Shown here: piece after piece, positions 51,786 through 61,261 of the stretch
Numbering within the stretch: position 1 is the stretch's first letter
Layout: each line of letters begins with the position of its first letter
NCBI RefSeq assembly: GCF_014324365.1
Contig: NZ_QEIG01000008.1
Location: forward strand, 310,001-374,000
Source: Algoriphagus sp. AK58
Lineage (GTDB): Bacteria; Bacteroidota; Bacteroidia; Cytophagales; Cyclobacteriaceae
DNA length: 64,000 bases
Reading direction: 5' to 3'
Notes under the pieces: generated by a model
What the model was told of the DNA's origin: nothing
Seen by the model: only the letters and a program-made list of their open reading frames with translations
Database searches by the model: none
Program-made: the position numbers and the translations under genes

Positions 51786-51836
51786 TCACATCCAACACTT
51801 TATCAGATCCAAGAAGGGATAAATTTCCTCTGTCAT
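51786..51836 (-). CDS. Tentative 16-residue peptide frame ahead of the PqqD-like gene
   Basis: ATG at 51836, stop TGA at 51786-51788, encoding M-T-E-E-I-Y-P-F-L-D-L-I-K-C-W-M. It lies 18 bp before the PqqD-like start on the same strand. A purine-rich GGGGGAAG lies about 14-20 nt upstream. It could be a leader peptide or a very small RiPP-type precursor, with a Cys-Trp end, but a frame this short occurs by chance often. Low confidence. Confidence 0.2.
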   Translation of the reverse strand: MTEEIYPFLDLIKCWM

Positions 51837-52481
51837 AAGGTATTTTTTCACTTCCCCCAGAATTGTACTAAACTACGACCGACCTTCTTATTTTCATCCA
51901 ATTTTCAAGAGAAAATTCTGGATCTTTACCTGTCAAAAGAAAAAAAAGTAACTGTTATTTTCTATGACAAAAGTCTCATTGTGAGATTTTTTAAAAAATT
52001 AATTCCAAATCTTGAAAGGAGGCAAAATGACCGGATAAGGTAAAAATTAACCACCATTTAAGGCGGAATTATTCCTCATATTAACTCCCTTTGAAAACAA
52101 TTAGTCAAAAAATTGTACAGCTAACTCTTAAAAAAAATCAACCTGAATAATCAAGCAGAACTAAGAATAAAAAACGACTCATCAATTCAATTTGTCTACA
52201 AAATACATCTAGCTCATAAGATAGATCCTTATCAAAATTATGGAACACTAAAAAAAGGGAACTTCAATTTACTCAAACCATAGTCCATCCTATCTCTTAT
52301 CTTCCCAAAGGAAAATGGCTTCAATTGATTTATGCAATAAAAAACTTAGTCCCAAGATTAATCCAAAACACCCTGTTTTCAGGAATTGGAAAGTTGAAAA
52401 ACCATGAATAATGATCAAGCCTACTCAGAAAACACTTTTTGATAGCTGTATAGGTTAGGCTATCTGGACAAAAAAACAAGA

Positions 52482-52516
52482 TAAAAGAAAAAGTTGCCTT
52501 TATAAAAGGCAACTTT
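52482..52516 (-). terminator. Intrinsic terminator after the second SusC/SusD locus
   Basis: Stem AAGTTGCCTT/AAGGCAACTT (52491-52500, 52506-52515) with a 5-nt loop. On the minus strand a T-rich tail follows, ending transcription from the SusC/SusD genes. Confidence 0.85.
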
Positions 52517-52541
52517 CTCAAATCTCTATCTAATTTCTTTT

Positions 52542-54233
52542 TTACCAAGGCTTATTAGTCCCCTGATTAATCCAAGTCTTAGACCATTGATTATTAGGAC
52601 CTCTTCCTCCCTCATAGGGCGTTACTTCTAATCGATTGATAGCCTCGGTTACCCGTTCGTTGTTGAAATTGATTTCGTTTCCTCCATAGATAAATCTAAC
52701 AGGCAGCACAGGTTCAGGAGATGCTGGACCAACTTTCAAAACTGGGAAACCGGTTCTTCTGTAATCAAACCAAGCTTCAGAGGCATTAGTCCAGCTGGCA
52801 ATCCATTTCTGTTCGATTATTTGCTTGACAGTTCCGTTATATGCCACTTTTGGCTGCTTGATGTAAGCATCAAACCCATTTAAAACTCCCCAAGTTTTCA
52901 ACGAGGACTGTACCCCATTTCTGTAATGGGATTCCGCATTCCCTACAGCATACCCCTTGAGAGATGCTTCAGCAAGAATGAAATAGACTTCGGCAGCGGA
53001 AATAATTCTAGCCTTTAGCAAGGCATGCTTAGTTTGTCTATAAATATCCGCCAATTGGGAGGCGTGCTGGTTTTCAAGGGTCTGTCCGGGAGTAGGATTT
53101 CTATTGTATTCTGACGGAGACAATGCTCCTGGAGGAAGTCCTACAATCGACCGGGTGTCCAATTTTGATCCTAAAATATCCGGATTATAGTGCCTTGTGA
53201 ACTTATTTCCTGCCGCAATTTGAACCAGGTACTGCTCATCGGTCAATGAAACCACGCCCTGCTGCAACACACCATTACGTCGTATAAATGGATCTACTGC
53301 GGTTGTCAGAGTCTTGTCTTCCACCCATTGACAATGTACCTCTCTAAACCAAACTTTGGTACGAGGATCTTGAGTTTCCAGCATATAATCCAAAAGAGTA
53401 TTGCAAGGCTTAAGTCGACGAAAATTGGAACCCGCATCGAATGAAGTCGCTGTTGGCCAAGAATCAGCCGCAGAAGCTCCTATATAATCCATGACCACGT
53501 CTTCAGAAGCATCTGTCAGGTAAATCCCGGTTTTTGCCACTTCTTCAATACCTGCCTTTGCGAGATCGGGCAATTTGTCCGAAACCCGTAAATAATAGCG
53601 AAGAAGCAGAGAATTGGCAAACTTTTGCCATCTGGCCACATTTCCTCCAAAATAAACATCGTACTGTGGAATTACAGTTGCGTTCGTTGAGGTAGCAAAT
53701 AATGCTGAAGCGGCCTTCAAGTCCGCAATAATTCCTCGGTAAATTACCTCTTGGCTATCAAATTCAGGCAATTGGTATTCTTTTCCAGGTTTATCCCCCT
53801 GAAGAGCTTTGGTATAAGGAGCATCCCCCCAAAGGTCTGTAACCATCCCAAAAATCAAAGACTTCATGGTCAGGCCAACGGCTTTATGGAAAGGAGAATT
53901 AGTCTCTTCGGCACGCCGGATCATAAATTCATTGGTACGAAGTAACCCATACCAACCTGTCCAATCCTGAAGTCCCCATTCGTAGTGATTATGTCCCCCA
54001 TTCCAGCCATCTTTCTGAGTGTGCTGTACCACCCCAGCAAGATCTTGATAGCCCAAATTGACCAAATTTTGACCCACTCCTACCAAAATGGTGGGCATCA
54101 GCATGTTTACGTTTGCATTGGAGGGAGATACTCCATTTGGGTTTTCATTGACTTCATCCAAATCTTTACATCCTCCTACAATCAAAGAGAATAACAAGAC
54201 TAAGGTTCCGATTTTTATATTGATATTTTTCAT
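52542..54233 (-). CDS. SusD/RagB-family surface lipoprotein (second locus)
   Basis: 563 residues. Signal ends L-I-V-G-G-C with Cys22; the mature start D-L-D-E-V-N-E-N-P-N-G is standard for the SusD-like_2 group. G-M-V-T-D-L-W-G-D-A-P-Y-T-K and F-A-N-S-L-L-L-R-Y-Y-L-R-V-S are conserved landmarks. It starts 24 bp after the SusC gene. The likely ligand differs from that of the first locus because the two SusC plug/barrel loops are clearly different; no degradative enzyme is in this unit, only a divergent phosphoesterase gene. Confidence 0.95.
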   Translation of the reverse strand: MKNINIKIGTLVLLFSLIVGGCKDLDEVNENPNGVSPSNANVNMLMPTILVGVGQNLVNLGYQDLAGVVQHTQKDGWNGGHNHYEWGLQDWTGWYGLLRTNEFMIRRAEETNSPFHKAVGLTMKSLIFGMVTDLWGDAPYTKALQGDKPGKEYQLPEFDSQEVIYRGIIADLKAASALFATSTNATVIPQYDVYFGGNVARWQKFANSLLLRYYLRVSDKLPDLAKAGIEEVAKTGIYLTDASEDVVMDYIGASAADSWPTATSFDAGSNFRRLKPCNTLLDYMLETQDPRTKVWFREVHCQWVEDKTLTTAVDPFIRRNGVLQQGVVSLTDEQYLVQIAAGNKFTRHYNPDILGSKLDTRSIVGLPPGALSPSEYNRNPTPGQTLENQHASQLADIYRQTKHALLKARIISAAEVYFILAEASLKGYAVGNAESHYRNGVQSSLKTWGVLNGFDAYIKQPKVAYNGTVKQIIEQKWIASWTNASEAWFDYRRTGFPVLKVGPASPEPVLPVRFIYGGNEINFNNERVTEAINRLEVTPYEGGRGPNNQWSKTWINQGTNKPW

Positions 54234-54257
54234 GACTTAAGCTGTTTCGGGTGGAGA

Positions 54258-57200
54258 TTAAAAGTTTGCACTAAACTTGAATCCAAAAGGCATCGTCCAA
54301 GGGTTAACATTTTGGAGTTCGATCCCCTGCCTAAAGAGGTTTGCTGAATCTCCTTGCTTGGAAGCCGTCACTTGGAAGGCTCTTTCAGGATCGATTCCTA
54401 TGTCTGCCTTAGTCCAAAGAATCAGATTTCGGGTGTAGACGGAAAAATGAGCATTTTGGAATCCTTTAATATTTGGCAATTGGTATCCCAAGGACAATTC
54501 TCTCATTTTCAAGAAAGAAGCATCAAAGGTAATCTGCTCATTGTAGCTCCAAGGGTACGCAGATGATGCAGGGTAAATCTTGGTTCCTGGTCCTCCCAAA
54601 TGTTCGACATACTCGCCATTTGCATTTCGAATGACCCCTGGAACAAAAACACCATCATATCCAGCCGCAGCCATGTTGACAGGCAGACCTCCTGATTCTT
54701 TATCATACCCACCCACTCTGGGGAAGTTTCCATTTTGAGGAATGATATATTTTTCAGGGTTGGACTTAAGTAATGCGATAAGTTCTTCCTGAGAATAAAG
54801 TCCTCCCGGTATCAATTGGTCCATCTGCCTCTTTGACTTCCAATCCGACTCTCCATATCGGTAGGTGTAGGACATAAAATCTCCTCCCAATCTCAGATCG
54901 AAACTCGCATCCAAGGTGAATCGCTTATAGCTAAGTCTGGTTTGAACCCCTATCAATGCATCCGGATTGAAATTCCCAACCTTTCTTCTGTCCTCTCTGC
55001 CATTGAGAGGAATCCAGGAGCCGTTGGCATTGAGAATCGGCCAGCGATAGTAGGGGGAATTGGGATCCGTCACCGTGGCGAATCCTCGGCTATACAAATC
55101 CCCAATCTGCCCTCCTACAAATGTGGATGCGCCTCCGTTGTTGTCTTCCCACAAAGTAATGAAGTCCATTCCGTCGGCAAGCTCCTCAAGAGTAGTCCTG
55201 ATGCGGGTATAATTCGCATTTATATCGAGTGTAAACCCATTGGCATTTTTAATCGGAGTGCCTCCAAGTTGAATTTCCCATCCTTTGGAAGAAAGCAATC
55301 CTGCGTTTACTTGCTTTTGAGAATAGCCGGAAGAACTTGGTGTAGGTACACTTAGAATTTGATTCTCATTTTTCTGGTAGAAATAGGTTCCTTCAAACCT
55401 CACTCTGTTGTCCCAAAGATTAAAGTCTAACCCCAACTCTTGAGAGGTATTGATTTCTGGTTTAAGATTTGGATTTAATAATGTCCCCGGATAATTGGTT
55501 GTAATAAGGCTTCCCCAGTTTGAAGTTCCCAATATCGGCTCCAACGCATAAGGACTGGTGTCATTACCTGCCTGAGCAAACCCTGCTCTCACTTTAAGCA
55601 TAGAAATGGTCTCCGGCAAATTGAAGGTGTAATTTGCCAACCAGCTTAAGGACACTGAAGGATAAAAATAAGACCGATTAGATGAAGGAAGAGTGCTTGA
55701 CCAGTCATTACGGCCAGATAAATCCAGATAGAGTTGATCCATATATCCGATGGATGCAATGGCGAATAAGGAATAGATCGCTTTTTCGGAATAGAAGTTT
55801 GAATACCTCAGTCCAGTATTGGGAACATTACTGATTCTATACAGTCCAGGTACAATCAATCCCGCATTTGGGGCACTTCCCATGTAATTGTCTCGGTAGT
55901 ATTGTTGCATGATATTTCCTCCACCACTGAGAGAAATGTTGAAATTGGAGATGGACTTTCTATAGGTGGTCAAAAACTCAATATTGCTTTCGGTTCTTCC
56001 AATATCCTGAAGGTGGTAAGCCCCTCTTCGTTCTCGGGTGTAGGACCATGGAATTTTAGTCTCTCTGTTTTCGGTATAAGTGTCTAAAGTTAGCCTTACA
56101 TAAGAGGAGAGAACTTCAGAAAACTTGTAGTCAAGTTTTACATTACCAAAAACCCTGTCCCTTACAAATCCATTATTTATACCGTAGGCAATGAAGTATG
56201 GATTGTCGTGATTTACTGAGACGGTTTTTTGCTGAATTTCTTCTTGACCTTCCAGCCAGTACTCCTTCAATTCCCGAATATCCACATGCGACCAGTTATA
56301 CACCGCTTCCAGAGGATTGGCTCCTCTATTGGTGGTAGCGGCCCGGTTATTGGACTTGGATCGGGACAGGTTGACGTCTGCGCTTAGTGATAATTTGGAA
56401 GTAAATTGGTAAGTATTTGAAAGGGAAAGATTGTTCCTATGCAAGTCCGTATTGGGAATCATTCCCTTGTGAATCATATTGGAAAAACCAAGCCTATAGG
56501 TAGCCTTGTCTGTAGACCCAGCCACGCTGACTGAGTTGGTAGAGGTCACGCCGGTTTCTAAAAAGTTCCTCATATTGTCAGGGTAGGATTTCAATTCGGT
56601 TGGAATCTTTTTCCCATCCTCTCCCATAGGACTGTTCCATTGCACGGCCTTATTCCCTGCGTCCAATTTCAGCCCTGCCCAATAGGCTGATCGCTCATCC
56701 AATTGGTCGTTTCGGACCCCATTGGCATACATGTAATGAAAATCAAGAAATCTATATGGCTTTTCGAACACATTGCTGGTAGTAAAATTGACTTTGAGAG
56801 ATTCTCCCTTTCGACCCTTTTTGGTGGTAATCAAAATCACCCCGTTTCCTGCCCGGGAACCGTATAATGCCGCAGCACTTGGCCCTTTCAGCACTGTTAT
56901 GTCTTCAATATCGTCAGGGCTGAGATCAGAGATCGGGTTACCATAATCGACTTCATTTCGATCACCCATGTTTCTCACATTGTTCAGGGTATTAGATACC
57001 GGAACACCATCTATCACAAACAAAGGCTGATTATCACTGCTCAAAGAAGTAGCCCCTCGAATCACTACACTGGTTGAAGATCCTACCCCACTGATCTGAT
57101 TAATCGAAACACCAGCTACCCTTCCTGCCAGGGCGTTGATTGGATTTTCCTGAGCTACTGTTCTCAAATCTTCTCCCTTTACCTCTCCTACAGAATATCC

Positions 57201-57644
57201 CAAGGATCGTTTTTCCCTTTCAATCCCCAAGGCAGTTACTACTACCTCACTCATTGCCTGAATATTTTCTTCCATGGTTAGATCGAGTGTGGACTGTCCT
57301 GACACAGGAACCTCTATGGATGTAAATCCGATGTAAGAAAATACAAGAACAGGCTGTGGGCCTCGAACTGTGATCGAATAGTTTCCTTCTATATCTGACA
57401 CCGTTCCATTGGAAGTCCCTTTTTCCAAAATAGTCACTCCCGGAAGGGGAAGTCCATCTGTTTTGGAAGTTATTTTCCCTCTTACTGCCACCGATTGGGC
57501 TTGTAAAAAATCCTCAGGAATGCCTGAAGCACCATAGGCCAATGCCACTGCACTTGGAGCAAGAAGCAACACAAAACCACAGATCAGACACCAGGATAAT
57601 ACCTGACGCAATTTGGGTTTAATCGGGTAAATAAATTGTTTCAT
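54258..57644 (-). CDS. SusC/RagA-family TonB-linked outer-membrane transporter (second locus)
   Basis: Start set at the ATG at 57644 (M-K-Q-F-I-Y-P-I-K-P-K), which gives a proper basic start and hydrophobic signal; longer frames overlap the upstream gene. 1128 residues. After the signal (about 40), a regulatory-like domain opens V-R-G-K-I-T-S-K-T-D-G-L-P-L-P-G-V-T. Then the plug with V-V-T-A-L-G-I-E-R-E-K-R-S-L and P-L-F-V-I-D-G-V-P, and a 22-strand barrel ending K-F-S-A-N-F. It is co-transcribed with the 70-residue gene 19 bp upstream and the SusD gene. Confidence 0.96.
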   Translation of the reverse strand: MKQFIYPIKPKLRQVLSWCLICGFVLLLAPSAVALAYGASGIPEDFLQAQSVAVRGKITSKTDGLPLPGVTILEKGTSNGTVSDIEGNYSITVRGPQPVLVFSYIGFTSIEVPVSGQSTLDLTMEENIQAMSEVVVTALGIEREKRSLGYSVGEVKGEDLRTVAQENPINALAGRVAGVSINQISGVGSSTSVVIRGATSLSSDNQPLFVIDGVPVSNTLNNVRNMGDRNEVDYGNPISDLSPDDIEDITVLKGPSAAALYGSRAGNGVILITTKKGRKGESLKVNFTTSNVFEKPYRFLDFHYMYANGVRNDQLDERSAYWAGLKLDAGNKAVQWNSPMGEDGKKIPTELKSYPDNMRNFLETGVTSTNSVSVAGSTDKATYRLGFSNMIHKGMIPNTDLHRNNLSLSNTYQFTSKLSLSADVNLSRSKSNNRAATTNRGANPLEAVYNWSHVDIRELKEYWLEGQEEIQQKTVSVNHDNPYFIAYGINNGFVRDRVFGNVKLDYKFSEVLSSYVRLTLDTYTENRETKIPWSYTRERRGAYHLQDIGRTESNIEFLTTYRKSISNFNISLSGGGNIMQQYYRDNYMGSAPNAGLIVPGLYRISNVPNTGLRYSNFYSEKAIYSLFAIASIGYMDQLYLDLSGRNDWSSTLPSSNRSYFYPSVSLSWLANYTFNLPETISMLKVRAGFAQAGNDTSPYALEPILGTSNWGSLITTNYPGTLLNPNLKPEINTSQELGLDFNLWDNRVRFEGTYFYQKNENQILSVPTPSSSGYSQKQVNAGLLSSKGWEIQLGGTPIKNANGFTLDINANYTRIRTTLEELADGMDFITLWEDNNGGASTFVGGQIGDLYSRGFATVTDPNSPYYRWPILNANGSWIPLNGREDRRKVGNFNPDALIGVQTRLSYKRFTLDASFDLRLGGDFMSYTYRYGESDWKSKRQMDQLIPGGLYSQEELIALLKSNPEKYIIPQNGNFPRVGGYDKESGGLPVNMAAAGYDGVFVPGVIRNANGEYVEHLGGPGTKIYPASSAYPWSYNEQITFDASFLKMRELSLGYQLPNIKGFQNAHFSVYTRNLILWTKADIGIDPERAFQVTASKQGDSANLFRQGIELQNVNPWTMPFGFKFSANF

Positions 57645-57663
57645 ATGTATGAATTTGGGTTGG

Positions 57664-57876
57664 TTAAGATTTGGGGTTTTCAAGAGTCTTTTTTTCCTCA
57701 TCAAGGCTAGGGTCAGGTCCTTTCATAAATCGGTCAAAGGATTTTCGGAATTCAAGATCAAAATCATCAGCTTGCTTTGGGTCTTCGATTCCTTCCAGAA
57801 ACAGCGTGAATTCTTCCCTTGTAATCTTTCCTGACTCCAGCTTTTTGAGTAAATCAGATGCGTTGAGCCTTTTCAT
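57664..57876 (-). CDS. Short protein resembling an anti-sigma (FecR-type) N-terminus
   Basis: Start set at the ATG at 57876; 70 residues. N-A-S-D-L-L-K-K-L-E-S-G-K-I-T-R-E-E-F resembles the opening helix-turn of FecR anti-sigma factors (L-L-x-K-Y-L-x-G-x-x-T-x-E-E). No membrane helix or FecR domain follows, so it is either a stand-alone regulator or the remnant of one. It ends 19 bp before the SusC start, the position a FecR gene would normally occupy, and it is divergent from the phosphoesterase gene. Similarity is by eye only. Confidence 0.5.
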   Translation of the reverse strand: MKRLNASDLLKKLESGKITREEFTLFLEGIEDPKQADDFDLEFRKSFDRFMKGPDPSLDEEKKTLENPKS

Positions 57877-58005
57877 AATGATCTCATTCACAAGAATTAC
57901 TGGCGTAATGAAAAAAGAGACTATCCTTGATTGAAAAAATCTGAAATAGTCCCTTTCACTGGATTTTGAGTATTGAAATGGATTAGTCCCCGCATTATCC
58001 ACACC

Positions 58006-59787
58006 ATGAACCACTACCGATCGAATTATCCTAAACACCTTTTGACACTAAGTCTTGTAGCCTTCACTTTTTGCGCAGCCCCTCCCAAAAATCTTCCCGA
58101 CCTCAAGACTACCGTAGATCAGATCGTCACCTGGCTCTATGAAGAAATTCCCTCCGACAGCCTCAATTTGCTGGATGAAGCTTTTTTCGACTCCTATTTG
58201 ACCGAGGAGGAAAAGGCGGTGATGAGTACGCAGTACTGGATTTTTGAAGTCAACCAGCCTGTGAGAATATCACTCATGCGCCATGTAGACCAAAAGACGG
58301 TTCCCTTTTGGCTTGAAAAATCGGGTTTTGTCAAAACCAACCTGCTGGTCAAAAATGAACTCTCTTCATATGAGGTCTGGCAAAAAGAAGAGCACTCGGG
58401 AAAAGTCAACTTGGGCATCAATGGACTTGACAAACACCGACCGGTGTATTTTATCAGTCTCAAACCTTTGGAAAAAGGAAAAAAACTGGAAATCACACCG
58501 ATTTTTCCCGCGCAACAGCATTTCGAAACTTTGGAACCCGGAGCATTTACCTATCACGACTGGGATGGGCTGAAAATCACCGAAGTCCCCGATGAAATCC
58601 GTGGAGAAATACTCTTTACCACCATCCGTGGACGGGCGAGAGAAGCTCATTTGGTCGAGGCCTTCCGAAGTACCGATTTTCCATCTTCGGAAGTTCCGGA
58701 TCTACCGGTGTTGCACTGGCATGCTGATCCCAAAACCTCCATTTCCATCAATTGGCGCACTTCTCCAAAATCTACGACAAGTAAGGTCCTCTATTGGAAA
58801 AAAGGAGGAAAAGACACGCTCAGCTTGGCATCTTCCCCTCAGGAAATAGAAGACCGCCTACTTCAGAACGACCGCTTTACCCTTCGCCATACCGCGCGAA
58901 TCTCCGGTCTCAATCCGGGAACTGCTTACCACTACCAAATCCAGTCCGATGACGAGCTCAGTCCGGTTTATTCCTTTGAGACAGCAGCTGACCGCACACC
59001 CAATTTTTCTTTCATTTGGTTTGGTGATATGCACAACGATCCCAAAACAGGCCAACTGGCAAAAGATGCTACTACGCGTTTTCCTGAAACCAAATTCTAC
59101 ATTTCCTCAGGCGACTTGGTCAATACCGGACTTCATCGGGATGATTGGGACAAGCTGTTTGCCTTCACCGGAGAAAGCTTTGCGCATCGCCCCTTTATGC
59201 CCGTACCCGGCAACCACGACTCACAGGATGGGTTGGGCGCAGGCATGTTTCAGGCGCAATTTGACCTTCCTGTCAATGGGCCCGGAGGAGAATATTCCGA
59301 GAGAACCTATTTTTTCAGATATGGTGAGGCTCTTTTCTTGATGATGGATGGCACGCTTTCTATCCCTGACCAAGCGCCTTGGTTGGAAAAAGTACTCGCC
59401 GAAAATCCTGCCCGTTGGAAGTTCTTGACCGTCCATTTCCCTGCTTACAATTCTGTAGAACCTTATCCCGAAATCCAGGACTTCTGGGTTCCCATTTTGG
59501 AAAAGCACGAGGTGGACCTGTACTTCAGTGGGCATTTTCATTACTACATGCGATCCAAACCTTTGAGGGAATTCAAGCCCGGATCAAACTCCAACCTGAT
59601 TTTTGTCCACTCGGCTTCGGCACATGGGAAGGGTTTCGAAAGCGATAAGCAGGACCAGTCCTTCACCGTTCTTTCCTACCCCGATGATTACCTCTACCAA
59701 AAAATCGACATCGAAGGAAATACCCTGACGCTGAGTTCCTATCTCGCCGACGGCAAACTCCTGGATCAATTCACCATCAAAAAGTAA
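58006..59787 (+). CDS. Purple-acid-phosphatase-like metallophosphoesterase
   Basis: Start set at the ATG at 58006; the longer frame begins with TTG and is less likely. 593 residues. Signal-like hydrophobic segment (about 12-25). A fibronectin-III-like N-terminal domain (W-R-T-S-P-K-S-T-T-S-K-V-L-Y-W) is followed by the metallophosphatase core: F-G-D-M-H, G-D-L-V-N, G-N-H-D, a lone His in V-H-F-P-A-Y, and G-H-F-H. These give the two-metal site. It acts outside the cytoplasm on phosphate esters. Divergent from the SusC/SusD unit. Confidence 0.9.
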   Translation: MNHYRSNYPKHLLTLSLVAFTFCAAPPKNLPDLKTTVDQIVTWLYEEIPSDSLNLLDEAFFDSYLTEEEKAVMSTQYWIFEVNQPVRISLMRHVDQKTVPFWLEKSGFVKTNLLVKNELSSYEVWQKEEHSGKVNLGINGLDKHRPVYFISLKPLEKGKKLEITPIFPAQQHFETLEPGAFTYHDWDGLKITEVPDEIRGEILFTTIRGRAREAHLVEAFRSTDFPSSEVPDLPVLHWHADPKTSISINWRTSPKSTTSKVLYWKKGGKDTLSLASSPQEIEDRLLQNDRFTLRHTARISGLNPGTAYHYQIQSDDELSPVYSFETAADRTPNFSFIWFGDMHNDPKTGQLAKDATTRFPETKFYISSGDLVNTGLHRDDWDKLFAFTGESFAHRPFMPVPGNHDSQDGLGAGMFQAQFDLPVNGPGGEYSERTYFFRYGEALFLMMDGTLSIPDQAPWLEKVLAENPARWKFLTVHFPAYNSVEPYPEIQDFWVPILEKHEVDLYFSGHFHYYMRSKPLREFKPGSNSNLIFVHSASAHGKGFESDKQDQSFTVLSYPDDYLYQKIDIEGNTLTLSSYLADGKLLDQFTIKK

Positions 59788-59953
59788 AGATGTTGTCCGC
59801 AGAAAATTCCCTTGTTTATCATTCAGACGGTCTGGCGCTTTCAGATCTCAGGTAAATGCATGTCAAAACGATAGTAATCTCTTTGGATTTAGTCCTGCAC
59901 TCAATGACCTCAATTTCTAAATATCAACCATTCACATAACCTCAGCCCATCAT

Positions 59954-61222
59954 TCAAAACCGCGTCTGCATCCCAGGCAATCCTTCATGAAGGGAAGAGG
60001 AAATCGCCGCCAACAAGATCAAAAGGCCCAAAATCAGAAAAAACAACTTCCAGATTCCAGCCCCTTGGATTCCCTCCCCTGAGAATTGTGCAGAACTTTT
60101 GGGGACCAAAAACCAAATCAGCCCAAAGTTGACCAAATACAAAAATTGCTCAGGTCGATATCCGCTCATGAATGAGCCCGTAATCAAAAACGTGTAGGCC
60201 AAATAAGCCAAAAACAAAGACCAACAAACCGATTGAAGAACCGAAACCGTACTGACTGCCAGATCATTTGTCAGCGTTTTTGCTTTTTTCCAGGCTAATC
60301 CCAGCAATCCTAACCAGATCAAAAATGCCAGCGCGGGTATGGCTTTAGCCCAAAATTCCATTTGTCCAGGGGCTACCTTTTCCAGCATTGGGGTGATCTC
60401 TTTTTCCCAAAAACTTTGCTCCCACACGAAAAACGGTATCAGTACAGCTAATCCATAAATCGGCCAAACGGACTTCTCAGCTGCTTTTTTAGCAGGCTGC
60501 CAAGAGGATGTCAAAGCCCCATAGGCCATCCCGATTCCGCCAAAAAATCCCAAGGAATACTCCATCACATTCCAAAAATTGAATGTCAAACCGGACAATT
60601 GACCCATCGTTTGAAGAAAATTACCAAAGCCAAAACCAAACCCTGCACCCAACCCTGAAAACAGAGCTACACGGAGGGCATTTCGATAGCCGCTCCGGTA
60701 AAGAAAATAAGCCAAAGCCAAGGCGGCACCGGCACATACTCCCCAGGCCTCAGACCGTGGCGGAGTCATCAGCCAACCCAGTTGCTCGATGATGAAATAG
60801 TAAAAAATCAATCCGCCAACAGTCAATTCTACCGTGACCTGATGCCAAGGAACTTTCCTCTCTTCCGAATCAGTCAATCCAAGTCCAAACAATCCCCCTC
60901 CTAAAAATCCGTACAATCCCCCCACCACCAAGAGACTCAATAGACCATAGGAAGCATTCAGAAAATCCGGGGATTTGCCATACCCGACCAACACGCCATA
61001 ACTCATCATTCCTCCCAATCCCCAGCCCATCGCTCCAAAAAAAGAGGCTTTCAGTCCCGATTCCGCCCATTCACTCCTTTTGGCCACCATCACCAGCATC
61101 AAACAGGCTATCGCTCCAGCCCAGGCAGCCCCTTGCTCATGTCCAAATTGCCCGCGAATGGCCCAGGTGGTACCCAAAGTCATGGCGGTAAGAAGAATAG
61201 GAAGTAAATTTTTCTTAGGCAT
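59954..61222 (-). CDS. Polytopic membrane protein, unknown family
   Basis: 422 residues with about twelve membrane helices and little outside them. The start P-I-L-L-T-A-M-T-L-G-T-T-W-A-I-R-G-Q-F-G-H-E-Q-G is charged and glycine-rich and looks conserved, as do several Gly-Gly-x-Gly loops. I do not recognise the family. It is the last gene of an operon behind a XylR-like regulator and an MFS transporter, 39 bp after the regulator, so a role in uptake or sensing of the same compound is plausible. Confidence 0.75.
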   Translation of the reverse strand: MPKKNLLPILLTAMTLGTTWAIRGQFGHEQGAAWAGAIACLMLVMVAKRSEWAESGLKASFFGAMGWGLGGMMSYGVLVGYGKSPDFLNASYGLLSLLVVGGLYGFLGGGLFGLGLTDSEERKVPWHQVTVELTVGGLIFYYFIIEQLGWLMTPPRSEAWGVCAGAALALAYFLYRSGYRNALRVALFSGLGAGFGFGFGNFLQTMGQLSGLTFNFWNVMEYSLGFFGGIGMAYGALTSSWQPAKKAAEKSVWPIYGLAVLIPFFVWEQSFWEKEITPMLEKVAPGQMEFWAKAIPALAFLIWLGLLGLAWKKAKTLTNDLAVSTVSVLQSVCWSLFLAYLAYTFLITGSFMSGYRPEQFLYLVNFGLIWFLVPKSSAQFSGEGIQGAGIWKLFFLILGLLILLAAISSSLHEGLPGMQTRF

Positions 61223-61261
61223 GGCGTTTATTGGTAGTTACCTCCCCGACCCAAAAAGAGA

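Larger units (their letters stand above)
51768..52541. other. 774-bp region between the PqqD operon and the second SusD gene
   Basis: Holds the SusD terminator at its right end and, in the PqqD leader, a 16-residue open frame (51786-51836). The rest is A/T-rich with only very short frames; I cannot identify a promoter with confidence. A 31-residue minus-strand frame from about 52056 ends near 51961 and looks random. Confidence 0.5.

Noticed and set aside
51961..52056. 31-residue minus-strand frame upstream of the PqqD operon as a precursor peptide
   Set aside because: Composition looks random for A/T-rich DNA and no ribosome site or motif supports it.
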